A DNA stretch of 64,000 bases from Halovivax cerinus (GCF_024498195.1 NZ_CP101824.1:310001-374000), one strand, 5' to 3'. Counted from the stretch's first letter, positions 25,152-34,004 are shown. Notes: a model not told the origin generated them from the letters alone. A program made the numbers and translations.

Positions 25152-25460
25152 TTACTCGTCAAGGTGTTCGATGCCCTGTTTCGAGACGTTCGCCTCGGTG
25201 ATCTCCTGGGGCATCCAATCCGGCTTGTCGTCGGGAGCCGTCTCCTCCCAGGCCCAGCCCTCGTAGATGTGTACCTTGTCGGTGCCCTTCTCCCGGAGCC
25301 GAAGCTCGACGCGGTCGGCGCCCGACTCGCTCGATCCCGGTTCGAGCCGCCGGGCGGCCTTCAGCGCGGCCTGCCTCGGCGTGTTTCCGGAGAAGACACT
25401 CGATTCGTCACCGCTTCCTTCGCGAAGCGCGAAGTTTCGTTTGCCGTCTTCACGTACCAT
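25152..25460 (-). CDS. MC1-type non-histone chromosomal protein
   Basis: A 102-residue archaeal DNA-bending protein of the methanogen chromosomal protein MC1 family, here in the acidic haloarchaeal form. Family features are KRNFALREG, FSGNTPRQAALKAARRLEP, RLREKGTDKVHIYEGW and DWMPQEITEANVSKQGIE. MC1 binds kinked or four-way DNA and compacts the chromosome. I use the ATG at 25460 (MVREDGK). An ATG at 25475 is possible and would be leaderless with the TATA near 25499-25506. The upstream inverted repeat is listed separately. Confidence 0.93.
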   Translation of the reverse strand: MVREDGKRNFALREGSGDESSVFSGNTPRQAALKAARRLEPGSSESGADRVELRLREKGTDKVHIYEGWAWEETAPDDKPDWMPQEITEANVSKQGIEHLDE

Positions 25461-25499
25461 GGTTCCAGCCTCCATGACAACCCAGCGCACAATGTGACA

Positions 25500-25542
25500 T
25501 AAAGATATCCCCGACAATCAGCCGACAGCGTCGGTATCTTTA
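25500..25542. promoter_or_regulatory. inverted repeat overlapping the MC1 promoter
   Basis: TAAAGATA (25500-25507) with CCGAC (25511-25515) is mirrored by GTCGG and TATCTTTA (25530-25542). The left arm contains the minus-strand TATA box of MC1 (TCTTTATG). The right arm gives a second TATA-like site facing the other way. It is a candidate operator or bidirectional promoter. Confidence 0.5.
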
Positions 25543-25769
25543 AGTGAAGTGCGCAAGCATCGGTCTGGGAAATTCCGGCCGCCTGGCGTCAGTCCCTCGG
25601 TTTGGCCGGTCCCGCGGTTCGGCCGGTGAGGGCACACCCTATCAGACAGACACTATGGTATCGATCGTCCCGGGACCCGGAGCCCGTCCGGATGGACCAG
25701 CGGACGGAGCCGACATCGTTCACGGCCGCCGTCGGAGTCGGGACGTCCCCGCTGTTGCGTAGAAAACAC

Positions 25770-25779
25770 TTAAGTATAT
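25770..25779 (+). promoter_or_regulatory. TATA box of the AbrB-like small gene
   Basis: TTAAGTATAT preceded by an A-rich BRE-like GAAAACAC, 32-41 bases before the ATG at 25811. This implies a very short 5' leader. Confidence 0.65.
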
Positions 25780-25810
25780 CCTACGGCGAACCAATCAGTA
25801 GAACCCCGCG

Positions 25811-26008
25811 ATGGTCCGGAAAAAGAAGCTGAGTCCGAGTGGTGCCAAAGACGACGACGGCAACTATCACAACGTTCACCTCAACTTACACGAGGACGAA
25901 CTCGCCGTTGCAGGCATGGACATCGGGGACGACGTGTTCGTACGCGTTCGCGACGGGAAGATCATCATCCAGAAAGCCGACGAGGACCAGCTCGATCACG
26001 AATTCTGA
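25811..26008 (+). CDS. small AbrB-like conserved haloarchaeal protein
   Basis: A 65-residue protein starting MVRKKKLSPSG. The core HLNLHEDELAVAGMDIGDDVFVRVRDGKIIIQ has the swapped-hairpin pattern of SpoVT/AbrB DNA-binding domains (strand, ELxxxG-IGDxVxVR, strand). The basic N-terminus and acidic C-terminus (DEDQLDHEF) are typical of the highly conserved haloarchaeal version. A strong TATA box precedes it. It is probably a DNA-binding homodimer, with unknown targets. Confidence 0.85.
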   Translation: MVRKKKLSPSGAKDDDGNYHNVHLNLHEDELAVAGMDIGDDVFVRVRDGKIIIQKADEDQLDHEF

Positions 26009-26159
26009 GACCCGCTCACCTGGCTCCCGGTTCGACACCAGGGAACGGTGACGACACGACGCGAGGCCCGCCGGTATCGGGCGTAGGCGCACACTAACGC
26101 CCGACGGATCCGCGCTGGTGGCCCCATAACTACGCCAGTTCCTCGGTCTCGGGTAGATA

Positions 26160-27464
26160 ATGGACTCGCCAGCGCGCACGAGGGACGGACCGGCATCGGT
26201 GGTCGTTCCCGCCATCGACGCGCCGAGTAGCGTCGCCTGCCTGCGGTCGCTCGGACGGCGGAACGTACGCACGATCGTCGTCTCGGAGTCACCGACCGCG
26301 CCGGCCGTTCACTCCGCGTTCTGTGACGAGGTCGTCCCGATCTGCGCTCCGGAAACCGACCTGCTCGCCTACCGCGACGGACTCCTCTCGCTCGCCCGAC
26401 GGGACGACGTCCGGGCGATCGTCCCGGTCCGCGAGGCGGACGTCTACGTCCTCGCCGCCTACCGCGACGAGTTCGCGGAGCACGTGAAGACACCCTGGCC
26501 GGATCGCGAGACGCTCGCCAGGGTGCAGGATCGGTGTCGGCTCTTCGACGCCGCCAACCGCGCCGACGTCGGCGCACCCGAGACCGCCCTCCTGAGCGAG
26601 GTCGACGATCGCGAGCGCGAGTGGATCGTCAAGCCGCGCTACTCCATCCTCACCGACGCGTACGTCGACTGCGACCCAGCCGAGTGCGTCGCACCGCCGA
26701 CGACCACCTACCTCCCGCCAGGAACCGACCCCGACGTCGACTGCCTCACCGCCGAGATGGGCCACGAACCCATCTGCCAGTCGTACGTCCGGACGCCCCA
26801 CGAGTACGGCTTCTTCGCCCTCTACGACGACGGCGCCCCGGTCGCGACATTTCAGCACCGACAGCGTCGCGGCTACAGCTACGCAGGTGGACCGAGCGCG
26901 TTCCGCGAATCCGTCGACATCCCGGCCCTCGAAGACGCCGGGCTCTCACTCCTCGACGAACTCGACTGGCAGGGGCTGGCGATGGTCGAGTTCTTACGGG
27001 ACGAGGAGACCGGCGAGTTCAAACTCATGGAGATAAACCCCCGCTTCTGGTCGTCGCTCCCGTTCACCGTCCAGGCCGGTGTCGACTTCCCGTACTACTA
27101 CTGGAAGCTGTGCAACGGCGGCTGCGAACCCGTCGGTGCCCCCTACGACGTCGGCGTCGCCGGGCACCTCCTCCGCGGTGAGGCGCTCTACCTCTACTCC
27201 ATCCTCGCCGACGACGTCGAACTCGTCGACCGGCCGTCGTTTCTCGGCGAACTCGGCACGGTCGCCCGGTCGCTCGTCTCCCACCCCCGGTTCGACTATC
27301 TCCAGCGAGACGACCCGCGACCGTTCGTCCGGGATCTCCAGAACGCGATCGGCTCGATCCGGCACGGGTGGCGAGAACCGCCCCGAAACGGAACCGAGAA
27401 CCGTACGAAGCAGGCGGATCACTCCGCGCCGGTGGATCACTCCCCACCGATAGATCGTTCGTAG
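26160..27464 (+). CDS. ATP-grasp domain protein
   Basis: A 434-residue enzyme of the ATP-grasp superfamily, which joins a carboxylate to an amine or thiol through an acyl-phosphate. A Rossmann-like N-terminal part (VVVPAIDAPSSVACLRSLGR) is followed by the ATP-binding lobe (WIVKPRYS). The metal-binding signature is ELDWQGLAMVEFL...KLMEINPRFWSSLPFT, with the Glu and Asn ligands. The architecture resembles carboxylate-amine ligases of surface-sugar or peptide modification. The C-terminus ends in a small repeat (DHSAPVDHSPPIDRS). The product is unknown and no pathway partner is adjacent. Confidence 0.88.
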   Translation: MDSPARTRDGPASVVVPAIDAPSSVACLRSLGRRNVRTIVVSESPTAPAVHSAFCDEVVPICAPETDLLAYRDGLLSLARRDDVRAIVPVREADVYVLAAYRDEFAEHVKTPWPDRETLARVQDRCRLFDAANRADVGAPETALLSEVDDREREWIVKPRYSILTDAYVDCDPAECVAPPTTTYLPPGTDPDVDCLTAEMGHEPICQSYVRTPHEYGFFALYDDGAPVATFQHRQRRGYSYAGGPSAFRESVDIPALEDAGLSLLDELDWQGLAMVEFLRDEETGEFKLMEINPRFWSSLPFTVQAGVDFPYYYWKLCNGGCEPVGAPYDVGVAGHLLRGEALYLYSILADDVELVDRPSFLGELGTVARSLVSHPRFDYLQRDDPRPFVRDLQNAIGSIRHGWREPPRNGTENRTKQADHSAPVDHSPPIDRS

Positions 27465-27485
27465 CAGTTCCCGGCCGGCGACTCG

Positions 27486-29315
27486 CTACTCGTCTCTCAG
27501 TGCGGTCAGGTCGAACTCGAAGGCCGCGACGGGTACTTCGAGATCGTGTTCGACGAGCACCGCGGGGTGGAGTTCGCCGAGGACGCCCACCTCGTCGCCG
27601 TCGACGACGACAGTCGCCGTGCGCCCGCCGACGAACGAGGGGTGCTCCGTCGACGGTGTCTCCAGGTCGACGTCGAACGCGCGACAGAGCGCCTGGAGGC
27701 GGGCTTTGGCGTCCTCGTAGGCGGCGTCGTGGCGGGCGAGGACACCGGCGACGTGGCGCGATTCGGCGACGCCCGTGTTCTCGTGCTCGTCGACCTCGGC
27801 GACGAAGCCCACCTCGGCGAGGTCCTGCGGGTACGCGCGGTGGGTGTTGTTCTCGAGGACGGTGAGCAGCGATGGGAGCGCCCAGGTGCGGACGATGCCG
27901 AAGGCCTCGCTGTAGGGGTTCTTGATCCGCGCGGGCTCGCCCCCGCCGAGGACGTCCGTCCCCGGTTCGACGCTCATCCGATCGTAGGTGTCCGCCTCGC
28001 CGATCAGGTGGAAGTTCAGCATGTCCTCGAAGCCGAGGCCGACGAGCGTCTCGCGGACCGCCTCCTCGAGGCGACTGCGTTCGTGTCGTCCGCCGACGGT
28101 GCCGATCTCGGGGTAGCGCGCGTCGAGGTCGTTGAAGCCCCAGGCCCGTCCGAGGTCGTCGATCACGTCCAGCGGGTGGAGCACGTCGACGCGGTAGGGC
28201 GGGATCGTCACCTCGTACGCGAGGCCGTCGGTGGCGGTGGTCCCATCGTTGGACGCACCCTCGATGGCGGCCTCCAGTCCGGAGCGCTCGGCGAGATCCT
28301 GGACGGCCTCGGGGTCCAGATCGATGCCGAGGATCGTCTCGATCCGGTCGTGTGCGACGGTCTTGGTCTTCGTCGAGAGCTCCGGGCGGACGAGTGACGG
28401 TGCGTCGTCCTCGTTCTCGCCGTCGTCGACTTCGCCGTCACCTGCCTCGGTGCGCCCGCCGCTCGCCTCGATGGCTTCGGCGGCGACCGACGGGTCAGCG
28501 TACTCGACGGTGACGTCCTCGATCGTCGCGCCGCGAGCGTCGAAGGCGTAACAGACGATCGCGAGCATCTTGTCGATCGTCCACTGGTCGGTGCCGGTCA
28601 TCTCGACGAACAGCTCGCGCGAGTCGGTCGAGACCTCCGTCCGGCGGCCGTTGATCACCGGCGGGAACGAGAACAGCCCGATGTCGTCGTAGATCGCGGG
28701 CATGGCCGCGTAGTCGTCGACGACAGGGGCGTACTCGCGTCCCGTCGGGTGCTCTTCGAGGACCTCGCCCGGCGTCAACTCCTGATCGGAGTCGAGGGGG
28801 ACGAAGCGCTCGCCGTCGGGTTCGACCCCCGTATACCGGATCGTCGGGTTACCTTCGGTGGCAGGGGCCCCTCTGAGCATCGCGAGGTCGTGAATCCCGA
28901 TCGCGCCCTTCACCCGGTTGCGTCCCATCGTCGCGTGGAGTTTCTCCTGTAGCTGGATGACCGAGTCGAGCGAGTCCTCGTCCAGGTCGACCCCGCGGAT
29001 CACCGCGCCGGTGACGTAGGGGCGCTCGGCGGGGACGGACTCGTCGACCAGGATCGTCCAGTCTGCCTCGGTCGTCGTCGGGACGTAGACGCCCCGATCC
29101 TCGCCGTACTGGTAGCGAAGCGAGCGGGCGATCCCCTCGACGGAGAGGCGATCCAGCCGGTCCGGCGCGAACTCGAGCTCGAAGTCGCCGTCCTCGGTCT
29201 CGCCCTCGTACTCCAGCCCGAGGGCGAAGAGGTCGTCTTTCAACTCCGCGTCGGCCACGTCGGTCGCGCCGGTCAGGGTGCGCAGTTCGTCGGGGTCGAT
29301 GTCGACGGTTGGCAT
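27486..29315 (-). CDS. pheT: phenylalanyl-tRNA synthetase beta subunit
   Basis: A 609-residue archaeal-type beta subunit. It begins MPTVDIDPDELR and contains the B3/4 editing region (about 100-270), the B5 domain with an acidic insert near residues 305-325, and the B6-B7 pseudo-catalytic region (FNDLDARYPEIGTVG...AVRETLVGLGFEDMLN). It lacks the EMAP and ferredoxin-fold anticodon domains of bacterial PheT, as expected for archaea. Its ATG overlaps the pheS stop (TGATG), so the two chains are translationally coupled. Upstream in-frame codons belong to the pheS antiframe. Confidence 0.96.
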   Translation of the reverse strand: MPTVDIDPDELRTLTGATDVADAELKDDLFALGLEYEGETEDGDFELEFAPDRLDRLSVEGIARSLRYQYGEDRGVYVPTTTEADWTILVDESVPAERPYVTGAVIRGVDLDEDSLDSVIQLQEKLHATMGRNRVKGAIGIHDLAMLRGAPATEGNPTIRYTGVEPDGERFVPLDSDQELTPGEVLEEHPTGREYAPVVDDYAAMPAIYDDIGLFSFPPVINGRRTEVSTDSRELFVEMTGTDQWTIDKMLAIVCYAFDARGATIEDVTVEYADPSVAAEAIEASGGRTEAGDGEVDDGENEDDAPSLVRPELSTKTKTVAHDRIETILGIDLDPEAVQDLAERSGLEAAIEGASNDGTTATDGLAYEVTIPPYRVDVLHPLDVIDDLGRAWGFNDLDARYPEIGTVGGRHERSRLEEAVRETLVGLGFEDMLNFHLIGEADTYDRMSVEPGTDVLGGGEPARIKNPYSEAFGIVRTWALPSLLTVLENNTHRAYPQDLAEVGFVAEVDEHENTGVAESRHVAGVLARHDAAYEDAKARLQALCRAFDVDLETPSTEHPSFVGGRTATVVVDGDEVGVLGELHPAVLVEHDLEVPVAAFEFDLTALRDE

Positions 29316-30847
29316 CAGTAGATCACCTCCGCGTTGCGCAGGAACTCGAGGTCGGCCAGCGAGCCGTGCAAGTCGCGGATGTCCTCCGCGCCGGTGACGA
29401 GCATCGCCAGCCGTTCGAGGGCGAGCCCCCAGGCCATCACGTCGGCCTCGACGCCCAACGGTTCGAGCATCTCCTCGCGGAAGATCCCCGAGTTGCCGAT
29501 CTCGATCAGTTCGCCCGTCGTCGGGTGCGTCCCGAACAGTTCGAAGCTCGGCTCCGTGTAGGGGTTGTAGTGCGGTTTGAACTCGATGTCCGTGATCCCG
29601 AACTGGGCGTAGAACTCCTCGAAGGTGCCCATCAGGTCGCGCACGGAGAGTTCGTCGGCCATCACCCAGCCCTCGATCTGGAAGAACTCGAGCAAGTGCG
29701 TCGAGTCGAGCGTGTCGTTCCGGTAGGCCTTCTCGACGCTGAAGAAGCGCGCCGGCGGCTCGATCTCGCCGATCTGGTGGCCCGAAAGGTGTCTCGTGGT
29801 GAGCGACGTGGTGTGGCCGCGAAGCGCGAGCGCGCGGGCGAAGTCCTCGTCCCAGGGCGAGTGATAGCCCTCGCCGTCCTCGCCGACGCCCTCGCGGTGG
29901 GCCCGTTCGACTCGCTCGACGAGGTCGGCCGGCAACTCGTCGATGTGGCTCGGCTCCTCCAGGGCGAAGCGGTCCCAGTGGGTCCGGGCCGGGTGGTCCT
30001 GGGGCATGAACAGGCAGTCGTTGATCCAGAAGTCCGCGTCGACGTGCGGGCCGTCCATCTCCTGAAAGCCCATGCCGACGAGGACCTCCTTCACCCGCTC
30101 CGCGGTCCGCCGGAGGACGTGCATCCGGCCGCCCCGTAACTCCTCGGCGTCGGCTTCGACGTTGTACTCGGCGAACGCGGCGTCGCGCCACTCGCCGCTC
30201 GTGAGCAACTCGGGGGTGAGCTGCCCGACGGTCTCGGCCGTCTCGACGCCGGCCATCAGCTCGGTCACACCGGCGTCGGTGAGCGTCGCCGAACGGACGG
30301 TCGACTCCTCGCGGGTCAGCAGGTCCCGCCGTTCGAGCTGGTCGAGCGTCTCCCCGTCCACCTCGAGGTCGTCCACGGAGACGCCACCGTCCCCGTCCGC
30401 CGCGGCGATCGCCGTCAGTGCGGCGGCCTCCGGATCCGTCTCGGGGTCGGCGGCGGGGTCCGCGGTGAGTTCGCCGCTGTCGATCGTTCCGTAGCCCTTC
30501 CGGGCGTAGTTCGAGAGGGCGATGTCGACCTGCGGGCCCTCGAGTCCGGAGGCGCCGATGACCTGGCCCAGCTGGACCGGTTCGTCGGCGGCGCCGTCCA
30601 GTGCCGTCTCGTAGAGGCGCACCTCCGGCAGTCCCTCGCTCGCGTACGTTTTACCCTCTTCGGTGAGCGAGATCGATTCCTCGACGGCCTCGCTGACGGT
30701 GACCAGCCCCTCCTCGGAGAGCGCGAAGAGCGCGCCCGTGACCGTCTCCGGCGGAAGGTCGGTCGCCGCCGCGAGGGCGTCGACTGATTCTGCGTCGTCT
30801 GCGCTCGCGGCCTCCAAGACCGCGACCTGTGCCTGTGGCAGTTGCAT
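29315..30847 (-). CDS. pheS: phenylalanyl-tRNA synthetase alpha subunit
   Basis: A 510-residue catalytic subunit. The N-terminal 200 residues contain tandem winged-helix segments that bind tRNA, with haloarchaeal acidic linkers. The class II core follows, with motif 1 near GFQEMDGPHVDADFWI, motif 2 (ARFFSVEKAYRND, then LEFFQIEGWVM) and motif 3 (MAWGLALERLAMLVTG). The YNPYTEPSFELFGTHP region binds phenylalanine. It is the first gene of the pheST operon. The start is the ATG at 30847. Confidence 0.97.
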   Translation of the reverse strand: MQLPQAQVAVLEAASADDAESVDALAAATDLPPETVTGALFALSEEGLVTVSEAVEESISLTEEGKTYASEGLPEVRLYETALDGAADEPVQLGQVIGASGLEGPQVDIALSNYARKGYGTIDSGELTADPAADPETDPEAAALTAIAAADGDGGVSVDDLEVDGETLDQLERRDLLTREESTVRSATLTDAGVTELMAGVETAETVGQLTPELLTSGEWRDAAFAEYNVEADAEELRGGRMHVLRRTAERVKEVLVGMGFQEMDGPHVDADFWINDCLFMPQDHPARTHWDRFALEEPSHIDELPADLVERVERAHREGVGEDGEGYHSPWDEDFARALALRGHTTSLTTRHLSGHQIGEIEPPARFFSVEKAYRNDTLDSTHLLEFFQIEGWVMADELSVRDLMGTFEEFYAQFGITDIEFKPHYNPYTEPSFELFGTHPTTGELIEIGNSGIFREEMLEPLGVEADVMAWGLALERLAMLVTGAEDIRDLHGSLADLEFLRNAEVIY

Positions 30848-31255
30848 TCGCTTGTGTAGTAGCGTGCGTGTCGGTCAGTTAGCGCTTCCGACTCCTGCCC
30901 ATCGCGGGCGGACGTCGTCGGATCGAGTGGACGGTTTCGCCCCGATTGCCCGGTGTGAGCGATCTGGGATCCACCGCGCCCGTCACCGGGCGAGGAAAAA
31001 GCCGAATCCCGACCGCGATCGCGGCGGCTGGCGGGCGACGCACCGACGGCGGGATTCGCTCGTCATACGCGTATCGCCGGCGAGAAGCGGGAAAAAGATT
31101 GCGAACGGTCTCCCGAGGGTCGCCCGGTCAGGCGTGGCCGGCTGACGAACCGCGAGCGTGCCGTCGACGCCGTACGACCCGGACTGGTGTCGGTCGACCC
31201 CGGTTCGGGTGCGCTCGGGAACAATACATTTCACGCCGCGACGCAACGGTCAGAT
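30848..31255. other. intergenic between pheS and a methyltransferase gene
   Basis: These 408 GC-rich bases separate two divergent genes. I see no convincing small gene on either strand. A CGCGATCGCG palindrome occurs near 31016-31025, but no clear TATA box. It must carry the pheST and methyltransferase promoters. Confidence 0.4.
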
Positions 31256-31921
31256 ATGGGTCGAGGATGGGAGCGCGTCTACGACGAGTCCGACTACGAC
31301 CGCCGCGCGTACCTCGGTGGCGAGGAGATGGTCGACTGTCTCAGCCGCTTCGTCGACCGGTTCGGTCCGTTCGAAGACGTCGTCTCGGTTGGCTGCGGTC
31401 CGGCGGTCGTCCCCTTCGCGCTGGCCGAACGGCGTCCGTCGATTTCGATCACCGGCCTGGACGCCGCCGAACCGGTCGTCACCGACAACCGCGACCTGGC
31501 GGCCGAACGCGGCCTCGAGAACCTCTCGTTCGCGGTGGACACGCTGCCGGACCTCGACGTCGACCGTCAGTTCGACCTCGTCTACTGCGTCGCGACGCTC
31601 TACTTCGTCCGTGAGGCGGAACGCGCGGTCGAACGCCTCTTCGAGCACGTTCGACCCGGCGGGTACCTCGTCCTGAACTACCCGAACGAACGCACCCGGT
31701 CGTGGGCCAGGGAGAACGGCGCGGACAAGACGGTGGACTTCTCGCTGGTCGCCGAGGGCGAGAACGTCCTCTCGCGCGATGGAATCGGTCGGCTACTCGG
31801 CGCCGAACCGAGGGACTACTGGACCGCCGTGGACGCAGCCGACGCTGACTTCGCCACGTCGGACACGCCCATGGTGTACGTCGAGCGACCCGACGACGGC
31901 GACACGAAACCGAGCGGCTGA
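31256..31921 (+). CDS. class I SAM-dependent methyltransferase
   Basis: A 221-residue methyltransferase. Motif I is VVSVGCGPAVVPFALAE (about residues 41-57), the acidic end of strand 2 is ITGLDAAEP, and motif II/post-I lies in FDLVYCVATLYFV. VRPGGYLVLNYP is the motif III strand. The substrate is unknown. The start is the ATG at 31256 (MGRGWERVYDES), and codons upstream look non-coding. A 40-bp purine-rich tandem repeat lies just downstream. Confidence 0.88.
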   Translation: MGRGWERVYDESDYDRRAYLGGEEMVDCLSRFVDRFGPFEDVVSVGCGPAVVPFALAERRPSISITGLDAAEPVVTDNRDLAAERGLENLSFAVDTLPDLDVDRQFDLVYCVATLYFVREAERAVERLFEHVRPGGYLVLNYPNERTRSWARENGADKTVDFSLVAEGENVLSRDGIGRLLGAEPRDYWTAVDAADADFATSDTPMVYVERPDDGDTKPSG

Positions 31922-31989
31922 CCGACCTGCCGGATGGTAGCGGGACGGCGATACCCCTGGTAGCGGCTGCATGCATCGCGGCTTCCGAG

Positions 31990-32150
31990 TGAGAGTGTGA
32001 GCGTGAGGATGGGAGCGTGAGTTAGTGAGTGAGGATGGGAGAGATTGAAGGAGCGAGTGAGTTAGTGAGTGAGAATGAGAGAGATTGAAGGAGCGAGTGA
32101 GTTAGTGAGTGAGAATGAGAGAGATTGAAGGAGTGAGTGAGGATGTGAGA
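31990..32150 (+). repeat. 40-bp purine-rich tandem repeat, about three copies
   Basis: The phrase GAGATTGAAG recurs at 32041, 32081 and 32121, defining a 40-bp period. A degenerate partial copy precedes it. The plus strand is built from GAGT/GAGA/GATT words and has very little C (only in AGCG). Antisense frames over it read as Ser/His/Leu/Thr repeats and are artefacts of the low complexity. Confidence 0.88.
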
Positions 32151-32197
32151 GGATGGGAGCGCAACCATTCTTGTATCGGAGTACCGTACGAGCCAGC

Positions 32198-32674
32198 GTG
32201 ACAGTTCCGCACCCGGCCCCCGACGGCGTGACGATCCGTCGAGCCGAGCGTGCGGATCTGCTGGCCGTGATCCGCATCGAGTCGGCTTCGTTCCCACAGC
32301 CGTGGCCGGCGAACGCGTTCGAGGCGTTCCTCGGCGAACCGGGGTTCCTCGTCGCCGTCGACGCCGCCAACCGCGTCGTCGGGTACGCCGTCGCCGACGT
32401 CACGCCGACCCACGGCGGCCTCCTGGGGCACCTGAAGGACATCGCCGTCCACCCCGACCGCCGCGGCAACGGCATCGCCACGGCCCTGCTGGAGCGGGTC
32501 TTCGTGCTCATGCACACGAGCGGAGCCGACAGCCTGAAACTCGAGGTTCGCGAGTCGAACGAACCGGCGCTCGAACTCTACCGCGGGGCAGGGTTCGAAC
32601 CCTTACGCCGTGTCGACGACTACTACGCGGACGGTGAAGACGCCATCGTGATGCTTCACGACCTCGACGAGTGA
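32198..32674 (+). CDS. rimI: ribosomal-protein-alanine N-acetyltransferase RimI
   Basis: A 158-residue GNAT enzyme that acetylates protein N-termini. IESASFPQPWPANAFEAFL is the RimI-type substrate region, KDIAVHPDRRGNGIATALLE is the acetyl-CoA loop, and LEVRESNEPALELYRGAGFEP is motif B. I favour the GTG at 32198 as start. The ATG at 32153 would add 15 residues encoded by the end of the purine repeat and promoter-like DNA. Archaeal RimI homologues carry out general N-terminal acetylation. Confidence 0.9.
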   Translation: MTVPHPAPDGVTIRRAERADLLAVIRIESASFPQPWPANAFEAFLGEPGFLVAVDAANRVVGYAVADVTPTHGGLLGHLKDIAVHPDRRGNGIATALLERVFVLMHTSGADSLKLEVRESNEPALELYRGAGFEPLRRVDDYYADGEDAIVMLHDLDE

Positions 32675-32775
32675 CCAGCCGGACGACGGGCTGACGGCCC
32701 CGAGCGACGAGCGGTAGGCGTGAATCGAGAGTCGGGAGCGTCGTCGTTTTCTCCCTCGCGCCAGTAGGACCGGCT

Positions 32776-33276
32776 ATGGGATACGCCTGCCCGATCTGTG
32801 GCGCCGAACAAGCCGACGGTGTCCACCTCGCGAACCACCTCGCCGTGACGGCGTCGCTCGGCCGCCCCGACCACGAGGCGTGGCTCGCCGAGTACGCGCC
32901 GGACTGGCGCGACGACTCGCCCGACGAACTCGCCGACAGGGTCACACCCCACGCCACGGAGATCGAGACGCCCACGTTCGAAACCGACGAGGGCAGCCGC
33001 CCCCAGACGGGCTTCGAGCACGAGCTGGCCGCCCAGACACGCGGTCCCGGCCGCGGCAGTCGGGCGACCGCCGGCCGCGAGATGAGAGCGGATCCGCTGA
33101 CCGACACCGCCGATCGATCGGCCGACGTCGAGTCGGTTCTCGCCGAGGCACGCGAACTGACCGCGGAGATGCGCGCCGACCCCGACGACGAACGGGACGA
33201 CGCCGAGACGGGCGGCGACGAGCACGAGGAGGCCACCGACGGCCCCGCACCGACGGACGGAGACGAAAACGCGTAA
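32776..33276 (+). CDS. DUF5810 zinc-knuckle protein
   Basis: A 166-residue protein beginning GYACPICGAEQADGVHLANHLA, a CxxC...HxxxH zinc finger. A Trp-containing segment follows (HEAWLAEYAPDW), and then a long acidic, disordered tail. It corresponds to the haloarchaeal family I know as DUF5810. The function is unknown. It is followed 25 bases later by a DUF5809 gene, a pair that usually travels together in haloarchaea. Confidence 0.85.
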   Translation: MGYACPICGAEQADGVHLANHLAVTASLGRPDHEAWLAEYAPDWRDDSPDELADRVTPHATEIETPTFETDEGSRPQTGFEHELAAQTRGPGRGSRATAGREMRADPLTDTADRSADVESVLAEARELTAEMRADPDDERDDAETGGDEHEEATDGPAPTDGDENA

Positions 33277-33301
33277 CTACCCGCCGTCCCTCCCGTCGGG
33301 T

Positions 33302-33730
33302 ATGGAGACGAGAGGGCTCTTCGCCCCGGAGACGGTCGAGGAGGCGCGCGAGTACTTCGAGGCGGTCGGACCGGCCGCACAGACGACCGTCCGCGAGGCC
33401 GCCCGGGTGATGGGGTTCGACCGGGAAGAGTACGCCGATCGCGTGACGAGCGAGGTCGTCACGACCGCCCGCGACGCCACCTTCGCCAGTTTACTCGAGG
33501 TCACCGTCGCCGACCGCGAGGCGTTCGACGACTGGCGGGCAACGTACGACGGCGACGTACAGGTCAACGGTCACGAGGCCGTCGACAACGTGGCCTGGCA
33601 CGCCGGGCCTGCCGGCGAGGCGGTCGCCGCGACCTTCCAGGACGAGCCCGACGCCGCCGTCGCGACGCTGCGCCGGCAGGCGTTCGGACGGATGTACCGG
33701 GAACTGTTCGAGTTGGTCGACGACGAGTAA
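33302..33730 (+). CDS. DUF5809 protein
   Basis: A 142-residue acidic, helical protein (METRGLFAPETVEEAREYFEAVG start, YDGDVQVNGHEAVDNVAWH middle). It matches the haloarchaeal family DUF5809, found beside DUF5810. The conserved N-G-H-E and W-H residues could form a metal or ligand site, but no activity is known. It is in an apparent operon with the upstream zinc-knuckle gene. Confidence 0.85.
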   Translation: METRGLFAPETVEEAREYFEAVGPAAQTTVREAARVMGFDREEYADRVTSEVVTTARDATFASLLEVTVADREAFDDWRATYDGDVQVNGHEAVDNVAWHAGPAGEAVAATFQDEPDAAVATLRRQAFGRMYRELFELVDDE

Positions 33731-33786
33731 CGAAGACACGCTGCGGGTCGCGACCTGGAAACTGGTATCGCTTGGTCGCCAGTCGG

Positions 33787-33795
33787 TATTTATAC
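33787..33795 (+). promoter_or_regulatory. TATA box of the 62-residue ORF
   Basis: TATTTATAC lies 21-29 bases before the ATG at 33816, the right distance for a leaderless mRNA. It is the main evidence that the short gene downstream is real. Confidence 0.6.
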
Positions 33796-33815
33796 GCCGA
33801 AAAACAATACACAGT

Positions 33816-34004
33816 ATGACTCGCGGAGGCGATGATAGTTCGAGCGAGAACTCCGAAACGAGCAGCTCACGAGTGGTTACCGTCGAGGCACTGGAGGGTT
33901 GTATCACCGAAGCGACGAAAGGAGAGGCTGTGGAGGAACTAACACCGGCAGACCTCAAAGACGACTGGACGGAGGATCTACCGGTTCGCTCTCGAAATTC
34001 GTAA
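33816..34004 (+). CDS. small acidic protein of unknown function
   Basis: A 62-residue protein with a Ser/Glu-rich N-terminus and a helical middle (VVTVEALEGCITEATK...AVEELTPADLKDDW). No domain is recognised. A good TATA box at leaderless distance and absence of another gene in this gap support it. It could be a small regulator or partner, but this is not supported by any motif. Confidence 0.6.
   Translation: MTRGGDDSSSENSETSSSRVVTVEALEGCITEATKGEAVEELTPADLKDDWTEDLPVRSRNS

Noticed and set aside
29316-30191. Long N-terminal extension of pheT (901-residue frame)
   Set aside because: The extension is the antiframe of pheS. The real start at 29315 overlaps the pheS stop and matches the family.
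32022-32517. Ser/His/Leu/Thr-rich minus-strand frames
   Set aside because: They are low-complexity translations of the 40-bp purine repeat and run antisense to rimI.
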